In this document: piece by piece, positions 11,117-25,200 of the stretch
Position numbering within the stretch: position 1 is the stretch's first letter
How the letters are laid out: the number at the start of each line of letters is the position of its first letter
Source: Sympetrum striolatum
Lineage: Eukaryota; Arthropoda; Insecta; Odonata; Libellulidae
Direction of reading: 5' to 3'
Length of the DNA stretch: 64,000 nt
Assembly: GCA_947579665.1 (NCBI GenBank)
Contig: OX388350.1
Location: forward strand, 87,315,152 to 87,379,151
Position numbers and translations under genes: made by a program
Notes under the pieces: model-generated
The model's database searches: none
Seen by the model: the letters and a program-made list of their open reading frames with translations, nothing else
Told to the model about the DNA's origin: nothing

Positions 11117-14100
11117 AATTTCATCCAAGAAGGAATAAGTTCGCATTCTTAGGCTCCATTGTGATTTGCAGAACTTCAGTTGCATAACATTTAAGAATAC
11201 ATATGGGAAAAAAATAATTAGATTTTCTATCGTTTCAGTTCTCAATAGCGAGCTAAGTTTCTTTCTAACGAAATCTCAAGTCTACGATATAATTTGGATC
11301 CAAATCAGAGAATCATGCGACAATTCAACATTTCTATGTATTTCTTTGTTATTCCAAACAAGTTTTTGTACTATGACTCTAAAATGAGTATTTAAATAGA
11401 TTATTATTTACATAATTTTCTCTGATTTTTAAGTAGAGTTTTCATTTCATATTTTAATAATTCGATTGACTATTTAAACGTAAATCTACAATTTCCGAAA
11501 ACTTACTCTTGGTAAAAGCACTGAGCCATGACCATGGTTAAGTTTATACAGTTGCCAAAAATGTATTTACACTTCGAGAGATTAAAAACTTGTATAAATA
11601 GTTAAATACTGAATATGATGGTTCAGAATGTTTCCATAATTTGTCTTATCAATAATCACTACAAGATTTATTTAAATTGGAAATACATCAACTTCTTCGC
11701 ATTATCGTTATAAGAAATGTGTGATTGATTGACCACTTTCAAATTGACTATTGAGACAGCTTGAGTTTTGTTCTAAAATTAACTTTTGAAGCTGATCGAT
11801 ACATTAGGGACATCTTACTATTATCGAATAATAAAGTAACTTTTATCTCTCAATATCTTCATACATTTAGCATTAAAATATTTATACAGGATGTTTCCTT
11901 TCCCAAATTTTTTATTCATTTGTTGCTTACTCTGTTTAATTATAAAAATATAACAATTCCGTACGCCTGCATTAGTGATTGAGATGGCTACATAATCAGT
12001 GAACTCCGTTTGATATTATCGATCCGTCAAGGAATCGTGAGATCACAATTACTGAAACTGTTTGAGACTTTTACATCGAAAGGAAAGAGGCGAGTGCAGA
12101 GACAGCAAAATGGGCAAAGAAATATCTGGAAACATCTCGGAATGAGAGAGAATAAAGGCAGAAACGATAAATGCGCGAACTTCCCTTCATTCGTCACCCG
12201 CTTTTACCTTTCTCCCCTGATTGACTTGCATTATGCCCGTCTGGGAGGACACGCATTTTTGTCGGGGAAAGAGAGCTGTGCCGGGAAGTCGTTAGCGGAA
12301 TTCGAGAATGGATTCCGAAAGAAACGCAGATATATTCTTGCGGAGTGCTGACGGGAGCAGATGCGGGGACTGTGAAGCCTCGTCTTTGGAACGTGACTGA
12401 TTTTAATCACGGAGGAGCGCCGTATGGCATCGTCTTCGGTTTGTCGTCCTTTATGCCTTTGGGTCGCTGCAAACAAAGGATCCAATGGATGTTTTAGGCC
12501 GCAGCAGCGTGGGTCGCAGTGGAAGAGAACAATTGAACGCTCGGTTATTAATTTAAGACATCGAATCTATACGCTAAGACTACGTTATATTGTACCTATC
12601 TGTCAATCACTATATGTTTTTCATAGGAATTATGGAAAATGGATTCCGAAGACATTTATTTTTGAAACTCTTTCAGCTCGATTGTCCAACATACGGCTAC
12701 AGTGAGATCCTTTAATCGATCGATAGAGGCCCGCCAATCTTTTCTAAGTTTTGTAAATCAATTTTGGTTTCATAGTCTGCTGATTAAAATGGTAGCATAT
12801 CTACAACCATAAGCAATCACTCGTCAAAAATTTATTCCTCTCAATGTCACATAGCTTGTAATTGTTTTCGTGAATATTTTCCATGATATAATAAGTATAT
12901 ACTTGCGTGAATGCAGTTTTTGGCGTTAAAAAACTAAAAAAGGAAATAATTGGAAGCCTAATTTATGACTTTCAATAATGTATATATAATTAATTGATTA
13001 CAGTGAGTCGTAAAAAGTTATGTAAATCTCTATTTTACATTTTAAAGGATTAAAAGGAAAACTGGGCGCTACAACATATTACACAGTATAGTTACCAGAA
13101 ATGAGTTTTTATTACATTTATCTTTAAGTAGAGCATAAGTGTAATAATTTTGAAGCCGAGTCTAATAAATCGTAGCTTACAAAACTGGAATATTTTACGG
13201 ATGGTTATTATTATTTACACCAATAATTAGGAACATTTTTTGCTAGAAAGAACGTTTTTGTGGCGGTGATAAAATTTTCGGAGCTGGACTAAGATATTTA
13301 ATATTTTTATTGCCCAATATTTATGGCGTATATTGAATAATTCCGCGAGCGCAAAAAAAGAAATCCGTCCCATCAAACCTTACGTCAATTCGGTTCCAGC
13401 TACCGCTCGAACGCGCAGTGCGATAATTAAAAAAATGCATTCTCCAATCGGCGAAGAAGGAAAAAAGAGGAAATTTAAAAGTGCAAAGAATGGGGAAAAT
13501 GAAAGCAGACTAGCGTAGCATCTGATCTCTCTTTATGAAGTTTCTCTAAGGTAGAGAATGTGGTTCGGCCTTGTTAAAACTTTCTCAAAATTCTCTCAAT
13601 TTCAACAAAATACTGTTTGACAAAAATGAAAAGAGGCATAGCGAGGAATAATTTGTGTATATTTATCCAAGTCGAACAAATAGAGTTAATAAATATAAAC
13701 TAGATGAATTACGAATACATGTGAGACTATACGCTGAGCTTATGGCATAATTTTGAAGACCGAGTTCTACTCACATTAGACTTTCTACTACACGATTTAC
13801 TTTGAGATCCTCTGATTTAATTTGATCTAACTCGTTTCGTCGTGTTTCCATATCAAAACGTAGGAATTGTTAGTAATAAATAAAATGATTATCTGGAGAC
13901 GACACACACTACGAATGTATTTATCCTTTGTATTATACGTACTTAATTAATAGTCTTTGAAGATATGAGACCAAGTAAATTAGCCTTATTCTTTATAATT
14001 TAGCTCTAACTCTCATCGAACTGTTGTCCTATGCTAAATAAAAAGGGTAAGCGACTAATATTATACGCAGGGGCGTTCTGCAGAGTCAGAATACTCGCTA

Positions 14101-16675
14101 TGGACACTACTTCATTGATTCTACTTGATGTGATTTTAAGAAGGGCGTTTACATATTCTAATGCGCTGGAATATCTAAAGCGGTTCAAAGTAAAATTAAA
14201 TCATCAATGTTTCTCCCTACTTATATCGCAGTTGAATCATTAAGGATAAGATAGAATTCCATAAATATAAAATACAATTCCATAAAAATAAAATAAATTC
14301 TAAGATAGAATTCCATAAGGTTTGCGCGTAAATCTCATTTTCATCGCATGCAGGGTTTGATTCTTTTGCAAAATTAAATTAGTAACAGTAGTGGGATATT
14401 GCTGTTGATTCGGATTTGCGAGAACAGCGATGAAATAAACGAAAAATTCCGGGAAAATTTGAGGCTGTGAACAAAATATTCCCCTAGACAAGGTGATTAT
14501 TGAATCAAAATGTACGTACGGTTTTCACCGCTAGAATACATAGTGCAAATCAATTCGGTAGATGGCAGTACGATATTTTAAAGCGTAATTAGCAACCTAA
14601 CGTTATTTATATCAACGTAAACATATAATATTGGAATTTCATTTCACGAGTGGAAATATAGGAATATATTAACCGGAACGCTTCTGCTAGGAACTTAATT
14701 ATTGAGGTAAGTGTTCATTATGTATGTAGCATATGATGGAGCCTTCTTGCGACCTCCAGCATTATTATAAAATGTTATTTACTGCAATTTAGATACTTAT
14801 GAATGAAGTTTTTATTATTAATGCATTTCGGACGAAAGAAAATTGATACTATCAAAGGTTTAAACATTTTGGAGTAATTGCTTTCGTCTAATATGGAGAG
14901 AAATTCATTAAATATTGTTCGTTAATCAAATCATTTTATTTGTTATCATAGGTGTACTTTATGGTCCGAAGCTGCCTTTGATCTTTAATTTTTTTTAAAT
15001 ATACTGAAGATATATATGTGAAAAAACTGAAAATGTCAGCTAAGAATACTAATGCAAAAAAATAAAATAATCTAATATTTAGTAATCTAGATTACATTAC
15101 TTCTTTAGGTTTACATTTCACTCATTTTTCCGGTGGGCATTAACAGGCACTTCCGCTGTTATACCTTTATTATTAAGATGAGTGTAATTGAAGTATTTAC
15201 AGCGTTCTTTAGTAACGTATTTGTTGCTCAAGGCTCAATTTCGAATGAGATAAATCTTTGTTCGAAAAACAGGATTATCTAATTCTCAATGACGTCAGAC
15301 GTCCGGAAGGAAATATGATAGAGGAATGAAAAAAAAATAATTATCTTCCATTAAACTGCTAAAGAACTTAGTATACGTAATTTGAATAGCATTCATTTGA
15401 ACAGTACTTTTAACACTGAGAAAGTTATAGTTGAGTAGACCTGAAATAAATACTAGGTGAGTAGATATTACGTGAGAAAATGTCAAATTTGATATTCAAA
15501 ATACATCAAAATGTTAATAAAAATTTACATTCCTAAGCCAACGCTTCATTAGAGAGACATTTAAGATCAAATAATGGAAAATTCCACTTTATATTTACAT
15601 TTAGGCCCTGCAAACTGCCAATGGCGCGTGGCAGGGTGTGTTAAACACAGACTCTCCTTTCTAACCTGAAAAGCCTTTAGCATCTGTAATACTTCGCGGG
15701 AAAATCGACCACTGATAACCATTCGTCCTGGAAACTATTTCCCTGTGTTTAAGTTTTCGCTTGAAGATCTGTACTTTTACAAACTGAAGATTCTGTACTT
15801 AACAGATCTTTTAATTTCACCCCGTTGAGAATCAACGGGTTACTTCCGCTAGTTTAAACTATAAAATGATTTAAAAACAGAGCAATTCTTTGATCAGGAG
15901 GAACATAATTAACTTAATCCTTCATAAAATGTCGAATAAGTTATGATATCGCAACTAGTTTAATCTCCTCCATAACACGCATTAATAGGAGCGAATTCTT
16001 CCGCATTTAAGACGACGTCGAAGACGAAAAGGGTCCATCATCCGCACATTTCGAAGATATCAAAACGACCCTCGTGAGCGACATTGAAAGGAACGCAGGG
16101 TAATGTTTGGAGGGAATTAAGGGATTTAGATTTAGCGTCGATCGTGAAAGAGACACATTTAGGCGTAAAGGAATTAGAGATGAAAGGGGAAACGAGATGA
16201 AAGGGAGAAAAGGGAAGGTAAGAACACCAAGTATGTTTATAGATTGATGACGGAGCTGTTATTTACGCAGAACCATAGCGACAAACAATTTCACTCTGAT
16301 TAAAAACCCGAAATGTCGATAATTCTACAGTATTGCCAACTCCCACCAAAGGAATCCAAACATTTTTTCCGATGCTTTGAGGAGTTTATTTTCGACTGGT
16401 CGTATGAAATCCAAGAGAGGCAGCATTGGATTTCGAGCTAAATAAAAACTGAACATTGAAATTATGCGATAAAAATTAAACTAATGAAGCAAGCATGGGG
16501 GAAATTTAATTAAAGTACTGTTTTGGTAATCGGAGACCAATAGATCGCTTGCATCGCATCATTGAAGCATATACAGCTCAAATTTAGTTACGTAATTAAA
16601 TTTATAGCTGAGTTCCGTTCTCTGGGAGATAGCCGTTCTATTGGATGGTATCTCGAAAGAGAGGATTCTCTAGAT
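11117..16675. other. no gene seen; one mixed-composition island
   Basis: No recognisable gene. An island at about 12060-12520 is less AT-rich than its surroundings and has overlapping open frames on both strands (up to 113 codons, 12010-12351) with no family resemblance. Short degenerate duplications around ATAGAATTCCATAA occur at 14251-14320. A short GC-rich stem-loop occurs near 15605-15636. Confidence 0.5.
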
Positions 16676-17027
16676 CAGTGGTTTTTAACCTTTTTATTAG
16701 TCAGCATCCCAAGGAAAAACGGACTTGAAAAAAGTCTGTTTGGAATTTTCCTGGGTGCACCTGCCCTTATGTGCAAAGTCACCTCAACCCTTTCCTTAGT
16801 CAGTATCCCCTTGAAAATTATTTTTCTATTTTCTATTTAGGAAAATTATTCGCGAGATCATTTATTTATTGTTAATCAAATTAATACATTTAAAATAGCT
16901 AGTATATTATTATATATAAAACAATATATAAATTTTAATGGTTACGTCGTTTATGATAAGCCTCTATAGATTAAGAAGTTTCTCTCGCACCCTCTGGGGT
17001 ATCAATACCCGAGGTTGAGATCCACTC
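16676..17027. mobile_element. non-autonomous hAT-type transposon, 352 bp
   Basis: The left end starts CAGTGGTTTTTAACC. The right end, read inward, starts GAGTGGATCTCAACC: 11 of 15 positions match, and the pattern is the classic hAT CAGTGG-TTCTCAACC type. Flanking 8-bp sequences CTCTAGAT (16668-16675) and CTATGGAT (17028-17035) match at 6 of 8 positions and fit the hAT preference nTnnnnAn, so they are probably the decayed target duplication. The interior has no transposase reading frame. The left subterminal block 16687-16718 (AACC..TTAGTCAGCATCCC..GAAAA) recurs as a diverged direct copy at 16786-16818. It must have been moved in trans by a full-length hAT transposase, which is not present in this window. 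Confidence 0.75.
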
Positions 17028-17035
17028 CTATGGAT

Positions 17036-20000
17036 GGTTTAATTCGAGAAATTTAATATTTCAAACCCAAATCGCTATAATTTGAAGTTGGAGACTAGAC
17101 TAGCTTTTCATTCAGAGACACATTCAATTTAAATGAACGTTTGATCACTAATGATGTAAAACTATTAGGATATCTTACATATCTTTAGACTTTTACAATA
17201 AAACTGATACCGTCTCAGAATAATTTCTCAATGCACTACATATTTTTGTAACCCATGTTAAGCTGTACTCCATCTCGTATGAGTTAATTAAGATTTTAGG
17301 AAGTTAAATTGCCACGAATCTCGGTCACGACGTGTATGATGAGTGTTGGAGAAATTTCCAGAGGATATATGAACGCCTTTCTTACTAATTATGGGAAAGA
17401 ATTCTACGAAATAAGATCCGCTGTTGGAGCAGAAACAAAGCCACGTCCGCGTTACGAGAAACTTTCCCACGTTTAAAACTGCGAGGAAATTAGATTAAAG
17501 CGGAAAAGGTGAAAAAACTGTCGGTTATTCAGGGAAGTTCAGGGAAAATTCAGGGAAGGAGAGTGTTTAAAGGATTTTAATGCAACATTTCAGAAGATGG
17601 GTAAACATGTAGACGAAGGACCAAGAGAAGAAGGACATAGATCCCCTAAAAAGGATGGAGTTATCATTAGCGAGGAAAAATGCTCCTGACGTATATATCC
17701 TGATATATAAGGATAAAGGAGTGAGGCGGGAGAGATCGATATTAACTGTGCTTCCCCACTACGAAGCATTTCCCTATCATCATTTCTGTAGTCTTCATCA
17801 TAATTATAGGACACACCTTCTCTCAAGTATGAGTATTAAACAGCATGCGTATTTCATATAAATTATTGAATTGTTCGCATTTATGTATATGATTTTTCCA
17901 AATTTATTTTTCAACTGATCTATGCGACTGAGATGCATTATGAGCTTAATGAAGTGCTAAAATAATCCGTAATACCGAAATTTAATCTATAGTCAGTGTA
18001 AATCGAATCGAACATAATTTTTCCACATGATTTTGTAAAAAGACTACTAAAATAGCGTATGATTTCCAGTTTGTCGACTCATATTTAATGAAATCCTTTA
18101 ATTTAATCCAAAGAATCATCATCCATTGGCATTAGTGCGCCATTCAAATTCGTAAGCCAATATGCATTGCCAATATTGGCGCATATTTGGGAATAGCGCA
18201 GATCGTCGACTCGTGCGACGGAACTCCAGGGCACTCTGCAACCGGCAGCACCTGTTTGATCGGCGGGTTGCATTGCGCGGAGTTCCACGCCGGAGTTATT
18301 AGGTTGCGATTAATTGCGGCTCTCAGTGAGGCATAAGAACACCATCTCTCGGGAAAGATCGGCAAACATTGGAGCCACGTGTATGCTCTACGGGTATTTG
18401 ATCTGAGATTTATAAACGGGAACTGGGAATCTTTATGCACTCACCGTTGGAAACTGCGTATGATTTCCGGGAATTGCGATGTAATGCTGTATTGTCTCTA
18501 AAGGAGAAGTTATTCTCTTCAATATCTTAGCGAGAAAACCCATAAAATTTACTTCAGATTCTGAGATTCTGCTCTCCTAAGGTCACATGCATTAAAGGTT
18601 AATATTTTTAAAGTATACTTATACTTATTAGAATTTTATATTGATAATTCTGTACGATTTTTCTAACTTCGAAAATGTCCGTCCCAAGAAGAATAAAATC
18701 ATGTTCGGCTATTGAATCATTATTTAAGCTTAAGACGACGTAGAAAAGCTATCCGTATTTAGGTGAATTACCCACTTAACTGATTTTGAGGCTAATGCAA
18801 AATGAATTTTATTAATCATCATTAACCGCCCGAGTTGCAAATCATTTTGCAACGATACTAGTAAGTAGCAAGTGGAAAGATTTCCTTTTATTTGGATTAA
18901 AGCGAAACATTTTGAGAGAACGTATTGGAGAAATCTCTTGTTGAGCAAAGTTCATTGATTTTTTTACTCACCAAAACCTATGGACATGCTCTCTCAAAGA
19001 AATAACTCCTTTTCAAGTTATTCACTTACTCCGAAGAAAATATTAACAAAAAATTGAATGAAATTATCCTTAATCGAAGAAGTCATAAAACAAAAATTCG
19101 AAGGATATACATATAAGTAGATGTAAAAAATATAGATATACTAATAATTAATAATAATTTCTTCCGATTTTGATGAAATCGACGTTCATGAACTAACGTT
19201 CCAAATCTTATCTATTTTAGCTATCTTCATGGTTTTTTCAATTACTGGCTTTACCAAAAAATATTTCACGGATCAAATTATAAAACTCTTCATCAGTAAG
19301 TATATTAAAACTTTCAGGAATTGAAAATAATGTTGATATGAGATACTTCATGTTCCAACATCATGAACTTTTCAAACGATTCCTCTCGGAACTGTATCAT
19401 TGGTAGTTCTGCACCGTTAGCTTTTCTCTCCATTAATTTTATTGCTGTCTTAAAATGTCAAGACAGGGAGTAATCTCGAGAGAGAAGATATTTGCAGTTC
19501 ATATCTGGGTCACATCACAAGTCTACAGCCCAGAATAACAGTTTATGGAACGGTAAAGCATATATCGACAGCATCCTTCTTGGGACGCTATCACATTATG
19601 GCGTTTATCTTTGGATTTAGTGGAGCACAAAAGCAGGTTGATTACGGCATTTGGAGAGGTTCGAGAAGAGGAAGATGTAGGTCGCCCTTGATGTGTGTAC
19701 ACGAGGTCTTTGGACGATGAAGCACACCTCGTTGCAGTTTTAAACCCCTGGAGAGCAAACCTTTCACGACATCATTTTTACGACGTCCAAAGCGTGGCGC
19801 TGAATTAAAGATTGCGTTCGAGGCTCACGAATAAAGGGTACAAACAAATAGCGTCACGTCTTTGAGGCGGGTTTAAATTTAGAAGGAAGCCGGGGATTTA
19901 AGGGCGATACCTTCAAGGATTTTCACACAAAGTGAACATTGGTTCAGATCAGAAACACATGGCGAAGGCTGACTCAATGTTTAATTTTAAATTGCATTAG

Positions 20001-21019
20001 TTATAGTAATACAGCAACATATTAAAACGGGCTCCTTTTTATCAACAAGAGTGGTAATTCTTTTCTTAATTTTGAAATAGTTAGAGTAGTAATTCTTTTC
20101 TTTTCTCAATTTTGAGACAGTTTAGAACTCACGAATGAATGATTCTGTAAATTACCGAACACAGACAGTTCCTACTGCTGAAATAGTATTGTAAAACTCT
20201 TTGGTAGCTAAAAAATCGAGAATGAAAACGCATGTATAAACATATACGCCTACATAAATAGTGCAACGGGAGCTACCTATTTATCACAACATATATTTCT
20301 CAATCCTTAATTTGTGCTTGTTTTTTTAACCATGGATTAGATAAGTATAATAAAAAAGATAATGAGTTGTATTCTCGGATAAATTACAGTAAATGAACTG
20401 ACGAAACCGTATCTAACCTTTAGAAAACATTTTAACTGGTCTTATAAAGTATATAGATAAGCGATGAAACATTTTGAACGTACGGAATGAGAGCATTGCA
20501 TATTCAAAATTACATTTATCAAGAACATTATTGGTATCCTTCTCTCTTAGTCATAGATTTATTTCAACTCTATCATGTATCTATGTGTATAATAGTATTA
20601 ATGATAAAGTATCTTAATTTCAAGGGCTGAGAAAGCAGACGCAAGCGCTCTTTGCTTCATATCCTTCTTTACACTCTGGCTATTTCAAATGAGCTTTGAT
20701 CGTCGTAAGGCAAGGATGAATATAAAAAACATGAGTTTTTGTAAATAAATAATTACGTATTTAATAACTTAAGAACGAGAAGGAAATTGGTGCGTACGAA
20801 CGTTGAGCTCGACTTTCCCAAAGCCTTGTATCGTTGAAGCTTTCAGTCGTACTTGGATGGAAATCACATTTGAATTACAAGTGGTGGATATAGAACTGGG
20901 ATCCGTAAACAGCGCAGTGCATAAGGACGAGAGTAATAATCCTTAGCCTTGTGGATATTACCGTTAGATGAGGCTGATGCAGAAACCGGCCTCAAAGTGC
21001 AACGTTAATGGCCTTAGGG
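17036..21019. other. no gene seen; islands of mixed composition
   Basis: No recognisable gene or element. Two islands, about 18130-18440 and 19480-19930, are less AT-rich than their surroundings. The first has overlapping minus-strand open frames (up to 98 codons), the second almost none. They could be conserved non-coding or regulatory DNA. A partial 35-40-bp duplication around GTAATTCTTTTC lies at 20049-20125. Confidence 0.5.
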
Positions 21020-21360
21020 CAGTGATCGTCAAACTCATTAGTCAACAGAGCAAATATCCACAGTACAACGATTAAATTTCTTTTAAGAGCCAAATTTTTT
21101 AAACTTAAACTATATAGGTACATACATCATTAAAATAGAAACAAAAAATCTGATGTGGCCAGCACATGACTTTCTCCATATATATAAGATGTAAATATTT
21201 ATCTACGACAGTATTTTCGAACTCTATATTCAATATAAACTTGGAAGATAAGTGATTAATTTCTTTCATATTATCTTTTACATCACAAACATTATAAATA
21301 ATGTTTTTCGGGACATATTCGATGAAAAACGATGAAGTGGCCTTTCGCCCCAGCGCCCAG

Positions 21361-21985
21361 AGCGCCCACAACGAACAAAATCAACAACTTCCGGTTTATC
21401 AGTATTTCACAAATAACTCCTACAAAATCAGTGATACAAAAATATGTTTCGTACAAAAGTTAAAGTAAATTTTATTTTCTAAAAGGTTTATAAATAGTAG
21501 TTTATACCTAAATATCATATTTATGGAGATATTTTGAAAACCGGAAATGAGCTTTGAAGAATGAAGCTCGACTTCCGGTTAACCAATTTACTCCAAAAAC
21601 TAATCAACTTTAACGACATCAACCAAAATACTATATATGAAATTTGGTGTTGATCCAACAAATAGTTTTTATGATAGAGCGCCCACAAAGTACATAATCA
21701 GCTACTTCCGGTTTATCGGTATTTTACGAATAACTCCTAATCAACCGGCGATACAAAAATATGTTAAATACAAAAGTTATAGTAAAACACATTATCTAAA
21801 ACTTTTATGAGGTATACAATATACCTATATATCATATTTATGGAGATATTTTGAAAACCGGAAATGAACTTTGATGAATAAAGCTCGACTTTCGGTCAAC
21901 CGATTTACTCCAAAAACTAATCAACTCTGACAGCACACACCGCAGTACTATATATGAAGTTTCTTATCAGATCAGAGAGCGCCCA
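21361..21985. repeat. tandem ~300-317-bp repeat inside the hAT element
   Basis: Units start at AGCGCCCAC: 21361-21677 (317 bp), 21678-21977 (300 bp), and a third start at 21978 that runs into the CA tract. Shared landmarks in both full units are CTTCCGGTTTATC near the start, GATACAAAAATATGT, ATATTTATGGAGATATTTTG, AAAACCGGAAATGA, GAAGCTCGACTT or its near match, and CCAAAAACTAATCAACT near the end. The copies have clearly diverged, so the duplication is not recent. Several CCGGAA and TTCCGG words allow local stem formation. Confidence 0.85.
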
Positions 21986-21989
21986 CTAT

Positions 21990-22016
21990 CACACACACAC
22001 ATACACACATACAGAC

Positions 22017-22065
<49 letters not shown>

Positions 22066-22066
22066 C
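21990..22066. repeat. CA/TG microsatellite
   Basis: A dinucleotide tract of CA interrupted by a few T, G and TA steps, with the longest pure run at about 22022-22058. It truncates the third ~300-bp unit and creates spurious open frames of alternating residues on both strands. Confidence 0.95.
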
Positions 22067-22257
22067 AGACATCATTCCGAAAATGGTTAAAACGTGTTCT
22101 AGGGACCCCAAAACATGGATTTCCGTTGAAATCTCGAGGTCGATTTTTTCATGAAAACAATACAACTTCTCTATACTTCGTATATGGAGAAAGTAAAAAG
22201 ATTCATCACGAAGAGCCACACTCTAGGGGCCAAAGAGCCGCGGTTTGCCGACCACTG

Positions 22258-25200
22258 CCACCCGTATCGCTCACCCCAAATTAGTTTTATTTGATGAAAG
22301 AGACAAATTTCAGTGCACGCTGGAAAAATAACGACACTATCAAAGTAATGTGAAATGAGGGAACGTGAAATAAAATTAATCCCCAAATATTTTAACTTTT
22401 AAAATATAAAAATACACAGGAAGCGATCAAATAAAAGGGTGCAAATATTTCATTGATATCAATTAAATTCGCATTATAACCATTCCTCTCTTCGAATACC
22501 ATTGACCGTGAGGAAAACATCGTATCTTCATTAATAAGACAAGTGAGTCCGCCAACAAGACTTATTTTAATAGATTATTATGCAATTAAAATAAAATACA
22601 TTCTTATTCCTACTATATTGTTTTAATTAAAAGGTATGCAAAAGTTTAAAGCTAAAATTGTAAGTGGAATGTTTAAAAATAGATGCACAAAATATAATTC
22701 AATGTTATGGAAAACCTGAGACTCGAGGTGTAAGTACTTTATTTTACAAGAAATTTTTAACGAAGTAAGTGAGAAGTTTAAGGAACGAAGAATTATAGCT
22801 ATCTTCTTTACACTGTAGTAGTCTATTATAAAAAAACAAGTTACAGTGATCACATCTCTTATTCAGGGCAGCTGTTCCAACGTTTCAATACATTTATTTA
22901 AAGCAGGATGCAAACAATTTTTTCTACATGATAAACTTTAATTACTTCTATGATAAAAGTATAGAGAATATGCATTAATGAAAAAACAAGTTTTTCTGGT
23001 ATAATTCAGCAGAGGTCCTCGTTAAAATTCAATACCTCCCTACAAATCATTTATCCATTTTTGGCGACGCTGATAAAAGCAGCTCAGTACATGACTGTAA
23101 TGAAAATTTTCATAGTGGGAGTGGTAATGAAACAATTTTTAAATTTTGTAGAAAATAGTTTCATTAAGTTCATTATCCCATTGTATCAAAAAAAAGTATA
23201 AGGCGAGTTGTTGAAAAATGGATGCGAAAATGTAACTTAGGAAAGCAAACATCAACAGATTAAAAACCCTCGAGATATGGCTTGTGAGTTGAATGGAAAA
23301 AATAAAGTTGGGATAAGAGAATAAAAAACTTGGAGGAGCTAGAGGTGGTTGGTGAATAGAGAGATATAATTGAAATAATTATGCGACGGCGGATGTAATT
23401 GGTGGGTAGGATATTGAATTAAAAGGATTTCTAAAGGAGGGAATTGAGGATGGAATGCAAGGAGAAAGACGAAGAGGCAAAATATGTTAAGTGAGGTCGA
23501 AGTAAGTTTCTAAGATATGAGAGGAGCTGCAAACAGTAGAGGCCATGAAAATACCAAAAAGTAAGGTTATTTTCATTCATATATTAATCAATCGTTGTGT
23601 TCCTTCCTGAGAAAGAAAATCAGAAACTCGCCGATGAAAGTTTTATTTTATCCTCTGCAAAATACACCGTATAAATAGTAAGAACAAAAAGTACACTTAG
23701 CGAGCAACTCAAGGGCAATGGCAAAATTCCTTCACATCCTGGGGAATAGATGGATTGGAATCATCCTTCATCCCCTGAAGTATCAAAAAGTAAAGGATGA
23801 GAGGCAGGAAATGGAGGTTTTTATTTTTAAGGTGCTCCCGACGGCGGATGTCCATACGTTTTTTTAGTAAAACAACAGCTTTATCTCTGAAGGAAAGAAT
23901 TTCCGTTTTCCGCCTGGAGCATATTCCCAGGGCCCCGTAAATGCACTCCGATCAATCGACTCCCACTAAACGGATGTAACGGAAGAAAATGCAAAGCAAA
24001 CGAAACATCCGCTTTTTTCCCACCGCGGCGTATCTGCATTCCATAAATCAATAATTTGGTAGCCAGAAAAGATATTTTTTTTGATTTCCGATACATTTTT
24101 TTAGGTTCTGAATCAGAATTCGAAAATGCGGATTGACTCGTTTGGTTTGAGGCGTAACAACTGTAGGTGTTGCGAAGTTCATTTATAGCGGGAATATGAG
24201 AAATATTCGGCTAGACTGGTATTCGATTTAACTACTTCGTTTTTAGCCGACTTTTTAAAATTAATACAATCTTAATGCTATTATTTCTGTTTTCTTCGCT
24301 CGGAAGAAAGATTTATTAATTTAATTTAAGTACCAACACTTTCTAAAGTTTTATTTCACTTCCATTCAAATACCGGTCGTTTCATTCTGCTCACCAATCT
24401 GGTCAAAGGCAGCCAATTCTAATACATTCGAACCAAACCTTCATTCTCCAGGTGACATTAAAAACTCAATTACCCCTCCTAAAGATATTTTACAAACCTA
24501 ATGTATGAAAGAACATTTCCCTGAGATACCTGATAAAAACCTATGTAAAATGGTATAATTTTTCATCTATAATATAATCATCCCGTTAGTGATACTCCCA
24601 AATCAATTTCACTATTTAAATGTAATGTACTATCCTGGTTAACTTCTTTCCTGCTTCATGCTTCTACATCTATAATATCTTCTGCAAAATGTTCTTTTAA
24701 ATCGACTTCCTCCATAGACCATTACAGATTGCCGCATGACTCATTTAAAAAAATAATATTTGTATCAGTATTCATGAAAATAATTATATACTCATACAAA
24801 TATTTAATTTAATTTGCTAAGTTAACAATAACATGTCTTTCGTTTTTTAGATCCACTGTAAATTATGACATCGTTCTTTGCAAATCTATCGAATGAATAA
24901 AGAAGTAAATGGAAGAATTAACTCGGACGTTCCTCATCGAGAATACCTTCTAAGTTTACTCCATTATGCCAAATTACAAGATAATCATACTTAAATGACA
25001 GTTTTTAATTATAAATAATTGGTTTATTTAATTTTTGTGCCCTTCATAATGTAAACGTCAGCTCACCTGTTGTGTCTCCGAACAGTGGGTTAAAATAAAC
25101 TTTCCGGTGTTAACATTATAATTACATTGGAAACTGTGGTATATCTCCCAATGAAACACCCTCAAAAACAGTGAAAACAGTCTAATTTTCTCCATCTTAT

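Larger units (their letters stand above)
21020..22257. mobile_element. non-autonomous hAT-type transposon, 1.24 kb
   Basis: The left end reads CAGTGATCGTCAAAC and the right end, read inward, CAGTGGTCGGCAAAC: 13 of 15 identical. The right end continues CGCGGCTCTTTGG, a familiar hAT terminal pattern. The left side carries matching AAGAGCCAAAT words at 21086-21096. The 8-bp flanks (CCTTAGGG and CCACCCGT) do not match, so the target duplication has been lost or one end is recombinant. There is no transposase frame inside. The interior is a tandem array of about 300-bp units and a CA microsatellite, listed separately. It is an internally expanded deletion derivative by inference. Confidence 0.68.

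Noticed and set aside
12010..12351. 113-codon plus-strand frame as a gene
   Set aside because: No family resemblance, no ATG context or splice signals, and an 84-codon frame is open on the opposite strand over the same patch.
21954..22219. Histidine/threonine-rich and cysteine/valine-rich open frames
   Set aside because: They are translations of the CA microsatellite on either strand.
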